Of a stretch of DNA of 53,414 nucleotides, positions 9,301 through 14,955 are shown piece after piece; positions within the stretch are counted from its first letter, which is position 1, and every line of letters starts with the position of its first letter. Position numbers and translations under genes: made by a program. Under the pieces are notes generated by a model that was not told the DNA's origin, did not search any database, and saw only the letters and a list, made by a program, of their open reading frames with translations. Source of the stretch: Coriobacteriia bacterium (GTDB taxonomy: Bacteria > Actinomycetota > Coriobacteriia > Anaerosomatales > JAAXUF01); the NCBI GenBank assembly GCA_013334745.1, contig JAAXWY010000013.1, forward strand, positions 1 through 53,414, in the 5' to 3' direction.

Positions 9301-12265
9301 CCTCGAAGTCACCCGTGAGGGCCCTGTAGTCCGCCGCTGGCGCCTGATACTCCACGGCCTCGTCGAACGTGCCGTTGCCGTTGCCGAAGAAGATCTCGTA
9401 CTTGGCGTTGTTTCCTGCGGCTGCGACGAAATCGAGGTGCCCGTCGCCGTTGAAGTCCGCGGCCTGCGCGTCGTGCATGACCCGGGCGCCAAATATCTGC
9501 CTCTTCGTATAGGACGCACCGTTGCCGTTGTTCTGATAGAGGGTCCAGTACGTGTCGAAGCCGCCATACAAGAAGTCATCGATTCCGTCTTCGTTGAAGT
9601 CGCCGACGCACAGAGACCCGCTGTTCCCGTTGTAGTCGGAGTACGCAAGATAGAAGGTCCCGTCACCGCTGCCGTGCATCGTCTTGACGCTGCCGCTGTC
9701 GTAGACGATGTCGCCGATGCCGTCGTTGTTGAAGTCGCCGTGCTGTACCTCGCCATGCTGGAACTCGGCACCGGCGCTCATCGACGTGAGCGTGTAGCCG
9801 AGCGGAAGCGGGTCGGGGCTGGCGTTCAGCTCTCCGCCATCCGGTGAGTCGTTGAGGTCGTAGGAGACAGCGTTCGCGCCTCCGGATAGATCCCACGTGA
9901 ACCTGACGTCGTTGGATCGATACCAGCGGTCCTCATCGGGGTTGGTCGGAGAGGCGAAGTTGGTCACAGCGCCGACGATCCGCACGTGGAAGTGTCCTGT
10001 CCCGACGTTTCCCGCGTTGTCGGTCATCCGGTAGTCGTACTGATACGCTCCATCGTCAGTCGGCATGGGGATGGAAACCGAGCTGCTCTCTCCACCACTC
10101 CACTGCACGTCTGTCGTCCGCATCCACTCCAGCATCGCGACACCCGAGTTTGCGTCGCTCGTCGTGAGGTTTGCGACCGCGCCTTCAGTCGACGCGTAGA
10201 TCCCGCCGTCGGTGACGCCGGTTAGCTCCATCGTTGGCGGGGTCGTGTCGATGCGAACCGCGCGGTCCACCTCGGCGCCCGCAGAACCGAGCGAATCGAT
10301 CTGGCGGACATGGAAGTAGTGCACGCCGTCGCCGACCGGCCCCGTGAGGGCCAGCGGACCGCGCCGCGCGATCTCGATGTAGCCTCGATTGGTGCCGAGC
10401 CCCGCGTCCGGCTCACCGATTATCGAGGAGACGATCTCGTCGATGCCGTCACCGTTCGTATCGGCGATAGCGAAGCCGGCCGCCGAGATGGCGCCCGTGC
10501 CGCTGTGGATTGGGCCGAAACTGCCTGAGGCGTTGTTCAGGAAGACATGCACGCCCTTGGTCATCACGTTCCAGTCGAGAATCGCGAGGTCTGAGTAGCC
10601 GTCGCGGTTGAAGTCCGAGACGGAAATCCGCGTGAGGTAGTTGCTGGATGTGGTGAACTGCGACCACATGCCGAGCGACCCGGTGCCGTCTCCCAGATAG
10701 CGCTGCGCGCCACCCATGGACGACCACGAGCCGTCGCCGGCCCATGCGCTCACGACATCAAGATGGCCGTCGCGATCGATGTCGAGCACTGCGACGTCGC
10801 TGGTGCCGGTGCCGGAAGGAACTGCCCCGCCGGTCGACCAGGTGCCGTCGGCGTTCCAGCGGCTGATTCGGACGCAGTTGCCGCTGTAGTCAGCCGTGAC
10901 GATGTCCTTGCGACCGTCCTCGTTCATGTCGCCGGTGTCGAACCGCATGATGTTGAAGCCGAGGGCGTCGGTGCTGCTCGGCGCATTGAACGTCGCGTCA
11001 CCATTGCCCGTGAACACATGCACGCGCTCGTGATCCTGCGTGACGATGTCGAGCGTGCCGTCGTTGTCCATGTCGACCAGTTCGACCTGCCCAAGCTGAT
11101 CGAAGAGCGGCACCGAAACCCCGGCGCCCTCGGTGAACGTACCGTCCTGATCGCTCGTCAGCACCACCACGCGGGGCGGTACTGAGTTCATGTCCGATAC
11201 GGCGATGTCGTTCCATCCGTCTTCGTTGACGTCACCGATGGCCACGCCGCCGAGCGGGTTCGATCCCGTCGTGCCTGAAAGCTGGATCGCCTGCATCGGC
11301 TCGAAGGAATCCGAGCCGGATGAGAACAGGATGCCGACCCTGCGTTGACCTTCCTGGATGACTCCCACGAAGTCCGGACGCCCGTCGTTGTTCAGGTCGC
11401 CGGACTCCATCTGTGTGAGGTACCCGTAGTCGGTCCAGCTCGCGACTTCACTTCGGGTCGGGAAACTCACTGAGAGGGAGTCGATCGTGGAGTCGAGAGT
11501 CCCGCTTCCGCCATCTTGGTTGAGCACCCACGAGTAGCCGGGGGCAGCTGAAGTCATGTCCCACGAGAAGGTCGGCGTCGTATTGCGAGACCAGAACGAC
11601 TCGCTCGGGTGGGACTCGGAACGCAGGTTCTGGATGTAGGTGGGATCGGCCTCGAAGATAGCCGTCGCCGTGATGTCTGACCACACGTCGACGTCCGTAC
11701 GGGGGTTGTTCTCGAACTCGTCCGACCACCGAGCGAAGACGAAGCCCGGATCGGGGACGGCCTCGACCGTCGAGCCGCTCGAGCCTTCATCGACGAACTG
11801 CAGCGCTTCGCCTGAGATGGTCCCCCCGTCACCGGCAAAGTACGTGAGCGCGTACTGGATGGGCGGATCCCCGCCACCGGGATCTCCGCCACCCGGATCG
11901 ACCCATTCGAACTGAGCCGTCACGTCCATGTCGCCCGTCAAGCCACTGTCTTGGCGCGGATTTGCCGTGGTCCCGTCATCCCACTGGACGAAGACGTAGT
12001 CGGCGTAAGGAATCGCCTCGACCGGGCTTCCGACGTCCTCGCCGCTGAGGGTCTGTGGACTCTCCCCCGAGATGTAGCCGCCGATAGGATCAGCGTAGTA
12101 GTTGATTGTGTACGACGGTGCCGCCAGCGCAATCGTCACCCCTAGTGCGGTGATCGCGATTGCCAGCATCGCTCCGAAGAGCAGCGCCTTCCTGCGTCGC
12201 GGTGATGCCACCGCCGTCGCACTCAGAGCACTGCGCGTGCGATGCCAAATGCTTCTCCGCACCAT
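1..12265 (-). CDS. Giant exported FG-GAP/VCBS-type repeat protein (partial, 3' end beyond left edge)
   Basis: An open minus-strand frame of 4,088 codons starts at ATG 12265-12263 behind a strong Shine-Dalgarno (GGAGGAG, about 6 nt upstream) and is still open at base 1. Order: basic N-terminus and hydrophobic signal segment (about residues 26-49); two InlB-B-like repeats (about 53-205); six modules, each an FG-GAP beta-propeller region followed by Ig-like sequence; two more InlB-B-like repeats; a cadherin-like/Ig domain; and a carboxypeptidase-regulatory-like domain cut by the window edge. The propellers are rich in D-x-[DN]-x-[DN]-G calcium-loop motifs such as GDFNGDG and ADFDDDGRDD. Such proteins are usually secreted or surface-attached and act in adhesion or ligand binding; the ligand is unknown. 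The frame was checked at the start, near 4978 and at the left edge. The long plus-strand frames opposite it are codon-aligned shadows. Confidence 0.9.
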   Translation of the reverse strand, partial: MVRRSIWHRTRSALSATAVASPRRRKALLFGAMLAIAITALGVTIALAAPSYTINYYADPIGGYISGESPQTLSGEDVGSPVEAIPYADYVFVQWDDGTTANPRQDSGLTGDMDVTAQFEWVDPGGGDPGGGDPPIQYALTYFAGDGGTISGEALQFVDEGSSGSTVEAVPDPGFVFARWSDEFENNPRTDVDVWSDITATAIFEADPTYIQNLRSESHPSESFWSRNTTPTFSWDMTSAAPGYSWVLNQDGGSGTLDSTIDSLSVSFPTRSEVASWTDYGYLTQMESGDLNNDGRPDFVGVIQEGQRRVGILFSSGSDSFEPMQAIQLSGTTGSNPLGGVAIGDVNEDGWNDIAVSDMNSVPPRVVVLTSDQDGTFTEGAGVSVPLFDQLGQVELVDMDNDGTLDIVTQDHERVHVFTGNGDATFNAPSSTDALGFNIMRFDTGDMNEDGRKDIVTADYSGNCVRISRWNADGTWSTGGAVPSGTGTSDVAVLDIDRDGHLDVVSAWAGDGSWSSMGGAQRYLGDGTGSLGMWSQFTTSSNYLTRISVSDFNRDGYSDLAILDWNVMTKGVHVFLNNASGSFGPIHSGTGAISAAGFAIADTNGDGIDEIVSSIIGEPDAGLGTNRGYIEIARRGPLALTGPVGDGVHYFHVRQIDSLGSAGAEVDRAVRIDTTPPTMELTGVTDGGIYASTEGAVANLTTSDANSGVAMLEWMRTTDVQWSGGESSSVSIPMPTDDGAYQYDYRMTDNAGNVGTGHFHVRIVGAVTNFASPTNPDEDRWYRSNDVRFTWDLSGGANAVSYDLNDSPDGGELNASPDPLPLGYTLTSMSAGAEFQHGEVQHGDFNNDGIGDIVYDSGSVKTMHGSGDGTFYLAYSDYNGNSGSLCVGDFNEDGIDDFLYGGFDTYWTLYQNNGNGASYTKRQIFGARVMHDAQAADFNGDGHLDFVAAAGNNAKYEIFFGNGNGTFDEAVEYQAPAADYRALTGDFEGDGDQDVFLASPDNRNVSLFLNDGTGVFPTYASADDVPVQGTVDVVECWAVGDLNGDGYLDVACNRNNGSVLRVLEGSASGLGSAATVGDGNGSVSTLVLEDFNNDAALDIGITQGGYFKVLANDGLGNFPDAWAGLRQWSLTDKIVAAFDCNNDGRTDVVASPWYYGGFASLLSDGARVGFTGVADGEHYFHVRGVRGATAGPVTTHRVRVDANDPTVTISGAVDGEGFLPESAPTLAVSALDSGSGLRDFKWRAVGEPWADEADAAVDITVPSEPGFYRYDFQARDIAGNVRSFRFSVTIFGEISGANVDGLAPDQWTWNTNLVGYWDNLLGAHAYSHEVSSDPATDTLDTTADPTDRYLIEAGTIAATGNPAKFLLVDVSNDGVDDIVTADSAENRIGVQIGNGDASFGAEQLYSAADTGFDAMSLLTSGDFNDDGWTDVASAGTEESPDLLVFLNDGAGGLASGVHYLAGSSYSVDIKCADFTTDGTPDLLLVSLDGGYTILSGAGDGTFGPAEYHAIAATGGVCGATFGDYNGDGLPDFAIGCGDYRVRIYLNAGGTFELSNEIVLYDYLTRGMVSGDIDGDDKDDIFVWSTTGFYYLPPYVIASGSGFSSLHPINMASDPGLTDAKIADVNGDGANEIVYVNSVYGSVRVVAGNPSSGFEFADTLWTPQASQIAVSDLDGNATVELMISNASTSELYWYKMDNPLHYFGSAPDGTNYFKVRAVGSNDSGGPVTVVPFHVDTAYPTVSLEGMADGGTYIAAEGALGRIVATDPNAPDCSGIASVSYELVGGPDGEITVEGDTATVLLPTTPGSYTYNWGATDNAGLTTGGMTTFLLVDSATGLKSLTHPDPNTWYNSNRPGFAWDQIPGMDFSFEITTAAGSTPDLIGDAFTRGILSQPSLLPGHQYAADTEFADINNDGHLDLLWLNSGTDCMYLRLNNGSGGFDAEQEFDIGTSVTGLAVADVDKDGNLDVLVSLSNQDAIGIFEGDGLGGFTRRDDADTGYGPRQIGAGDFDDDGNLDLVVGTDGEYYVGVMYGDGAFGFTAYNREDAYDVIALDNGSMGGVTVGDFDNDGATDFAASIWEGIEIRRNQGDSSFAQSVMYDYENYAYNLVSSDLNDDGTTDIVATDSNSNKLTVYFNSELEPGMFNGDDIRQFAAHSDGDVDVALGDVNGDGQPDIVTSNNNNAVVSVYANNGGDFSDRTDFDSAGFSGNGVAVGDFSGDGYADVAGDYEHYNDNTGDWEFGILTMRGGKALSTMLARPVTTMDFELGSSARYMTTGDFNSDGFEDVAFTNTYDDRISVRINDGAGHFDTYQPDIASMPYPSGIVAADFNKDGSVDLAVGSNTEGIVGLYVGDGEGGFVLDDTVTGLPSVMEMKTGDFNGDTWPDLVMAGDAGWEFATLVNDGAGWFGAPNSIPLTYLGSGRVTVADFDDDGRDDVAATYDGFDSMYNSWGTGVCVAMSTAEPGTYDTSEYYVPRSADIASADLNGDGQIDIVTDTDDGTEAGLLWNNGEGFDEDVYTQPFDDAWGLAVDDINGDGRNDLVHTSSYSSFILTQRNTGSTPVFDEGERIANTTNNNYDIATADFNHDGYVDVANVGAGWDDATSRNVSRLNVYYGQAPASLAEFGPLDDGIYNFNIRPVLGGVGGTTTSMQVKIDSGGPTVEMSGVTDGGAYSTAQQAVITASDSGAGVDRIEWRVGTGAWTQVEGDTATIDILTALSGSFTYQYRAYDLAGNASDTGSFTVTIIGPITGLVSSSHPDPGAWYNNQWPQFQWTAITGAQYSYSIDQNPAGEPDLAGDDIEGPTLFGAAHTYEVGDTPRRVTYGDFNEDGALDLVVVNRGSSSVSVLLNDGDGSFETTPAAEYFVGDSPTEAVADDLDGDGHLDLAVTNKYDDTVGGDPGSISVLPGIGDGTFGSETRFDCVAHPYGITSGDFDRNGSIDLAIAPNDEPTFTVLLNDGNGDFSNRSDKTPPSDASVYCAIGTGDFDADGQTDIAFSTRGNGLCVALGDGNGGFDQANMSFVGVPNGYAEDLRVGDMNADGHPDIVMTDYDGQIAVCVNNGTGEFTEGGTSWYSMRYSSEALTLGDVNGDGYPDAITAANDEEDADVQVFLGNGDGTLADPQTVYGNSGGRGVVAADLDGDGVDDLAASTSNNELAILLSSEHAAEAWVGQLTDGTWYFHVRQVSMEQGGPVSTVPVRIDGTSPTIELGGVVDGGVYASGSAPQVSLVATDPNAPECSGVVRIGYTPIDGDEVMVDGSSATFDLPTAPGVYTYRYYAWDAVFNSSGWDRMFTVTIVGDITGLTSSTHPDQGQSYETTIARLNWNLASGGSYSYSVDQDQNGTPDLTTDTINVPMPLVDSASYSAADLYSWVSAVGSGDFNEDGHEDVATGYNGSTGGIGIKLNQGDGTFSASSPEHLYTTNTVPRELHVVDLNEDGHLDLVFYNYGLTYAGIMFGNGDGSFQAMQTLAVGNTYGLALGDFNNDTHLDLAFSDSYALSVGVYLGNGDGTFGTLERPTLPAGRVSADKLGCADLDKDGRDELLVGALDDTVWNNHLLVLDGAADGMFTGATPVDYTLTNGGDFIASDFNDDGNLDVAAGSGSKVDVFLGDGTNGLLLSQTVSTGNSEFVLGDFNGDHTTDIVTSGGMASTIVVNYGTGDGTFAPGATAAGYASWTDIAASDFNGDGLSDVVVPGSGDTMMCLFGSDKTYNAEIGPLEAATWYFHIRQVGGASGSELGGTTATYRINIGAGVVTRSLAFLAGNGGSLDGTVTQSVIDGSDATAVTANPAVGHHFVNWTGTGSFETTTANPLVVGPVTEDGTITANFEINTQTLTYLAGEHGLIDDGKGTTTAWSPTLDYGTDGPEVGAVADPGYRFVKWSDESTANPRIDTNVTADATYTATFEIDLASNPDTFTAQANEVTTVTAPGVLANDSAVTSVEIVADAGHGHVTLAADGGFTYTPDTNYVGTDTFTYRATDGSEWTSPATVTLLVAPRTLETIEGTITAGGIGLNHIVVTAFDSTTDLWEASVFTDANGHYAMRVLNGYHHIRFTRAADGVLAEGLEQYYQHVKKIVDAQVVRNHVGERLVLSDDLTPLVD
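313..1100 (-). other. C-terminal InlB-like pair plus cadherin-like domain of the giant protein
   Basis: After the last propeller there are two InlB-B-like repeats (LAGNGGSLDG... and LAGEHGLIDDG..., each closing with [AT]-x-F-E). A cadherin-like/bacterial Ig domain follows with the usual V-L-A-N-D, G-x-F-T-Y-T-P-D and Y-x-G-x-D-x-F-x-Y-x-A-x-D signatures. These are typical stalk domains between a binding head and a surface anchor. Confidence 0.7.
1105..11625 (-). repeat. Six tandem propeller + Ig-like modules in the giant protein
   Basis: Each module starts with a short Ser/His-Pro-Asp-Trp strand (for example SSSHPDPGAWYNN), continues with FG-GAP repeats, and closes with a D-G-x-x-Y-F-H-V-R-x-V strand. 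In modules 1-5 this is followed by an Ig-like unit (D-x-x-x-P-T-x-x-x-x-G-x-x-D-G-G). Closing strands lie near 10301-10333, 8709-8740, 7112-7150, 4366-4400, 2740-2775 and 1105-1140. The propeller stretches are about 370-410 residues in modules 1, 2, 3, 5 and 6, which suits one seven-bladed propeller each. Module 4 (about 6640-4400) is about 750 residues, which suits two. The unit is repeated at protein level and diverged at DNA level, so it is not a recent tandem duplication. Confidence 0.75.
11651..12109 (-). other. N-terminal pair of InlB-B-like repeats in the giant protein
   Basis: Residues about 53-120 and 137-205 repeat one pattern: a Tyr-rich first strand, G-G-x-I-S-G-E, V-E-A-x-P, then F-x-x-W-[DS]-D, N-P-R and a closing [AT]-x-F-E. 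This is the bacterial InlB B-repeat-like (Flg_new) family, common in exported stalk regions. A short Gly/Pro/Asp linker separates the two copies. The same family recurs near the C-terminus, so the propeller array is bracketed by it. Confidence 0.75.
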
Positions 12266-12420
12266 GACCACTCCTCCGTTGAGGCTGGTGCAGCCCGGCA
12301 CGCGCAGAGGCAGGTGTCTGGCATACACCAAGCGGGCAGAACGAAAGCGGCATCGTCCCCTTACGATGTCGCGCGTGACTTCGTTCCGCTTTTCCCTTCG
12401 TAGGGTGTATGCGCATCGGA
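12266..12420 (-). promoter_or_regulatory. Structured 5' leader of the giant gene with alternative stems
   Basis: In plus-strand coordinates: an outer perfect 9-bp stem GCATACACC (12321-12329) with GGTGTATGC (12404-12412); a middle 7-bp stem AAAGCGG (12344-12350) with CCGCTTT (12386-12392); and an inner hairpin CATCGT (12351-12356) with ACGATG (12363-12368). ACACC (12325-12329) can instead pair with GGTGT (12313-12317), which would break the outer stem. A small hairpin and the GGAGGAG Shine-Dalgarno lie between this and the ATG. This looks like an attenuator or riboswitch-type leader, but I recognise no known class. The rest of the gap to the PAS gene (12421-12644) shows no gene and no clear promoter. 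Confidence 0.45.
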
Positions 12421-12644
12421 GGTAGTCAATGTGCTCGAATCAGCACTAATTCACACAACGGATGTCTCCAACGGTGTGAGTTTGAGGATAAGTGGTCGCT
12501 TGGGCGCGGCGCAGGCCAGCGACTCCGCTGCGACCAGCGGCAGATATCGCCGACGAACGGCAGGTTTCGCGGTCGAGTCCGGCCAGACGTCGCGCGAATA
12601 CGAGGATACTGAATCAGAAGCGGTCGCTCACAGACGAGGCACAC

Positions 12645-13394
12645 ATGGCCAAGAGACCAGAAGACAAGCTCCTGAAGATCCTGCAGCACGTCCCCGTACC
12701 CATCGTCATCGCGAGTCCGTTCACGGGCAAGATCCTCTGGGTGAACCCGCCGCTCGTGGCTATGTACGGGTCCGAGAGCGAAGCCGAGATCGTCGGAAGC
12801 AGTCTGCTCGACTTCATTCAGGCACCGCAGCTGGCCAAGGCGCTGGCGGACCTCGCGCGAGTGGCCACCGGCGATAGCCCCGCCCCTGTCACGTATGAGC
12901 TTCGGAAGCACACGGGGGAGTTCGCGGCAGGCCAGGTCTCCTCGATCCCGATGTTCCTCGATAGTCAGCCCGCGATGCTCTCATTCGTCACTGACGTCTC
13001 AGAGCGCGAGTGGACGGTGCGCCAACTCGCCGAGAGCGAGGACCGATACCGCTCGCTGCTTGCCAACCTCACAAGCGGCGTGGTCGTCGAGGCGATCGAC
13101 GGCACCATCCAGTATGCGAACGAAGCGCTGGCAACCGCACTAGGCGTTTCGAGCAACACAGATCTCGTCGGACGCATGATGCGGGACTTCATCTGCGAGA
13201 GCGAGCGGGACAACGTGGAACAGGCACGAAGAACCGTGCTCGACACCGGCGTGAGGCACCCCGCCGGCGTGATGCGTCTGTTCACAGAGAGTGGCGAGCA
13301 GCTGCCGACGACGGCGTCGACCACGCGCATCCTGTGGGACGGCGCACTCGCGACTCAGACGGTCATGCACGACATCGGGATGAACTGCGACTAG
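12645..13394 (+). CDS. Stand-alone double PAS domain protein
   Basis: A 249-residue soluble protein. The start MAKRPEDK was preferred over an in-frame upstream start because everything before it lacks domain character and a GAGG motif precedes this ATG. PAS 1 covers about residues 5-115 (V-P-x-P-I-V-I-A-S-P, then W-V-N-P-P). PAS 2 covers about 125-245 (S-E-D-R-Y-R-S-L-L, then Y-A-N-E-A-L-A). No kinase, cyclase, DNA-binding or other output domain follows. It is divergent from the giant repeat protein and convergent with the phospholipase-like gene. It could be a sensor that acts through a partner, or a regulator of the neighbouring surface protein; the latter is only positional inference. Confidence 0.8.
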   Translation: MAKRPEDKLLKILQHVPVPIVIASPFTGKILWVNPPLVAMYGSESEAEIVGSSLLDFIQAPQLAKALADLARVATGDSPAPVTYELRKHTGEFAAGQVSSIPMFLDSQPAMLSFVTDVSEREWTVRQLAESEDRYRSLLANLTSGVVVEAIDGTIQYANEALATALGVSSNTDLVGRMMRDFICESERDNVEQARRTVLDTGVRHPAGVMRLFTESGEQLPTTASTTRILWDGALATQTVMHDIGMNCD

Positions 13395-13428
13395 ACCGAA
13401 CTGTGACGACTCGCGCTCGCCAGCCTCG

Positions 13429-14760
13429 CTACTGCGGGTAGAAGTTGAGGCGCGAGCGCCTGATGACCCCGCCGGCGGTGGTGCTCGCCGCGACATAGAT
13501 GCTCTTGCCCTTTGGTGCCGCGCCCACATTGACAGTGGAACGCGCGATCCCATCGGAAGCAGTGTAGGCGTACTCAACGAGATCCCCGGCTGGGAAGCTC
13601 CACACGAACCGGACGCGGAGGCCCTTGACCCGGCGCCCGGAGGAGCTCACGCACCTCGCGCGAGCGGTGACGTTGGTGTTGCGCTTGGGCTTGCGATTGG
13701 AGAGCGTCGTCTTGAACCCGCCAAGCCCGTCGCGAAGGACCGGGGTGGTGACAAACCAGCGACTCGGAGATGTCACCGTCTGCTCGGCGGATCTGGTGTT
13801 CGCGCTCACCCAGAACTGCGTGAAGAGCGGCTGGCTGCCGGTGTCCTGGACGCTGTGCACTCGGCCGTCGGAGTCGGTGAACCTGGTGTCTTTGCGGGCG
13901 CCGTTCGCGAACTGCCAGATGAAGACGACCTTCACCGCGCGCAGCGGGTTGCCCGCAGCATCAACGACGCGCGCGTCGATCCGAGCGTTGCGGTGTTGCC
14001 CCGCGTACTGGCGGTACGTCACGAACTCCGACCACTCGGCAGCCGCACTGGCCTGCCCCGCACCGGATGGAACGGCGGCGATCATATCGGCCAGCCCGTT
14101 CACCGCCTGGCTCAGACATACGCGGGTCACGGCCTGTATCTGTGAGTTGCCGATACCACCGTGCTTCCAGTTGTTCACGATCGTCGGCAGTTGAGCATGG
14201 ACGACCTCGGCGGACTTGATTGTCATGAGCCGCACGTCGGTCGGCTTGCGCCTGGCACGCGGCACCAGCATCGCCGTCTGGCTCTTCAGGTGCGCCAGCG
14301 ACTCGATCTCTTCGTACGGCGTGTGCATGTAGCTGAACGTGGAGACGGGCGACGTGGTGTGGAAGGGCTGGCACACGTCCGCGTAGTAGTGAGAGAGCCT
14401 GCCCATGATCGCGCTCGCGCGCGTGGTGTCGCCGGCCTCGTAGGCCTTGATCGCGGCGGTATACAGCTCGCCGACCTGATAGGGCGCGCCGCCGATGCCG
14501 CGATCGGTCTGGAAACCGTGGTCGGTTCGATCGGACTCGTCGTAGTCCGGATCGTTGCTCGCCAGAATCGCCTCGTCGACGTCGAACCACGCGGGGCTGC
14601 CGGCGGCGACGTAGGCCTGCCACACCGCCCAGTCGTGGGCGCCCCATCGCCGGTCATCGAGACTGTCTTCGCCACCGTTGCCCCAGCCAAACGCAGCGGA
14701 GGGCAGAAGCGCCGTCGCGACGAGCGCACACATGAGGAGCATGGTGAAGCGGTGCTTCAT
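13429..14760 (-). CDS. Secreted zinc-dependent phospholipase C-like protein with two Ig-like domains
   Basis: 443 residues with a clear signal peptide ending at A-A-F-G, so the mature protein begins at or near Trp26. The N-terminal Trp is itself a zinc ligand in the PLC/S1-P1 nuclease fold. Candidate ligands follow with family spacing: His42, His81, His124, Asp128, His134, His146 and Glu150 (S-H-Y-Y-A-D-V-C-Q-P-F-H and H-T-P-Y-E). Two bacterial Ig-like domains follow (about residues 255-345 and 355-443). The predicted activity is extracellular phospholipid or nucleotide phosphodiester hydrolysis; the substrate cannot be told from sequence. It is convergent with the PAS gene and has a CRP-type palindrome about 100 bp upstream. 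Confidence 0.8.
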   Translation of the reverse strand: MKHRFTMLLMCALVATALLPSAAFGWGNGGEDSLDDRRWGAHDWAVWQAYVAAGSPAWFDVDEAILASNDPDYDESDRTDHGFQTDRGIGGAPYQVGELYTAAIKAYEAGDTTRASAIMGRLSHYYADVCQPFHTTSPVSTFSYMHTPYEEIESLAHLKSQTAMLVPRARRKPTDVRLMTIKSAEVVHAQLPTIVNNWKHGGIGNSQIQAVTRVCLSQAVNGLADMIAAVPSGAGQASAAAEWSEFVTYRQYAGQHRNARIDARVVDAAGNPLRAVKVVFIWQFANGARKDTRFTDSDGRVHSVQDTGSQPLFTQFWVSANTRSAEQTVTSPSRWFVTTPVLRDGLGGFKTTLSNRKPKRNTNVTARARCVSSSGRRVKGLRVRFVWSFPAGDLVEYAYTASDGIARSTVNVGAAPKGKSIYVAASTTAGGVIRRSRLNFYPQ

Positions 14761-14861
14761 GCGCGGTGTCTCCTGAAGCTGAACGGTCGCGAGTAAAGGG
14801 CGTGGCGTTACGTCGATGATCGCTCCTGGTCGGAGCCTGGCGGCATCATACCAGCAGCGTG

Positions 14862-14877
14862 TGTGATATCCATCACA
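14862..14877. promoter_or_regulatory. Candidate CRP/FNR-family operator
   Basis: TGTGATATCCATCACA is a perfect TGTGA-N6-TCACA palindrome, the classical CRP-type half-site arrangement. It lies about 100 bp upstream of the phospholipase-like start (14760) and downstream of the cytochrome gene, so the phospholipase gene is the likely target. The regulator gene is not in the window. Confidence 0.5.
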
Positions 14878-14902
14878 CTTCAGGCTCCGCCGAGTACGCA
14901 GA

Positions 14903-14929
14903 CGGGGCCCGACATCGCGCCGGGCCCCG
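14903..14929 (-). terminator. Hairpin terminator after the cytochrome unit
   Basis: Perfect 9-bp stem CGGGGCCCG (14903-14911) with CGGGCCCCG (14921-14929) and a 9-nt loop, 27 nt past the stop of the cytochrome gene on the minus strand. There is no T tract, so it may be a weak or Rho-assisted terminator. Confidence 0.45.
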
Positions 14930-14955
14930 CCATACTTCGTCCTTGACCGGACCCG

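Noticed and set aside
1105-11625. CRISPR-like or recent tandem DNA repeats
   Set aside because: The periodicity is at protein level (domain modules). DNA repeats are diverged and have no spacers of constant length.
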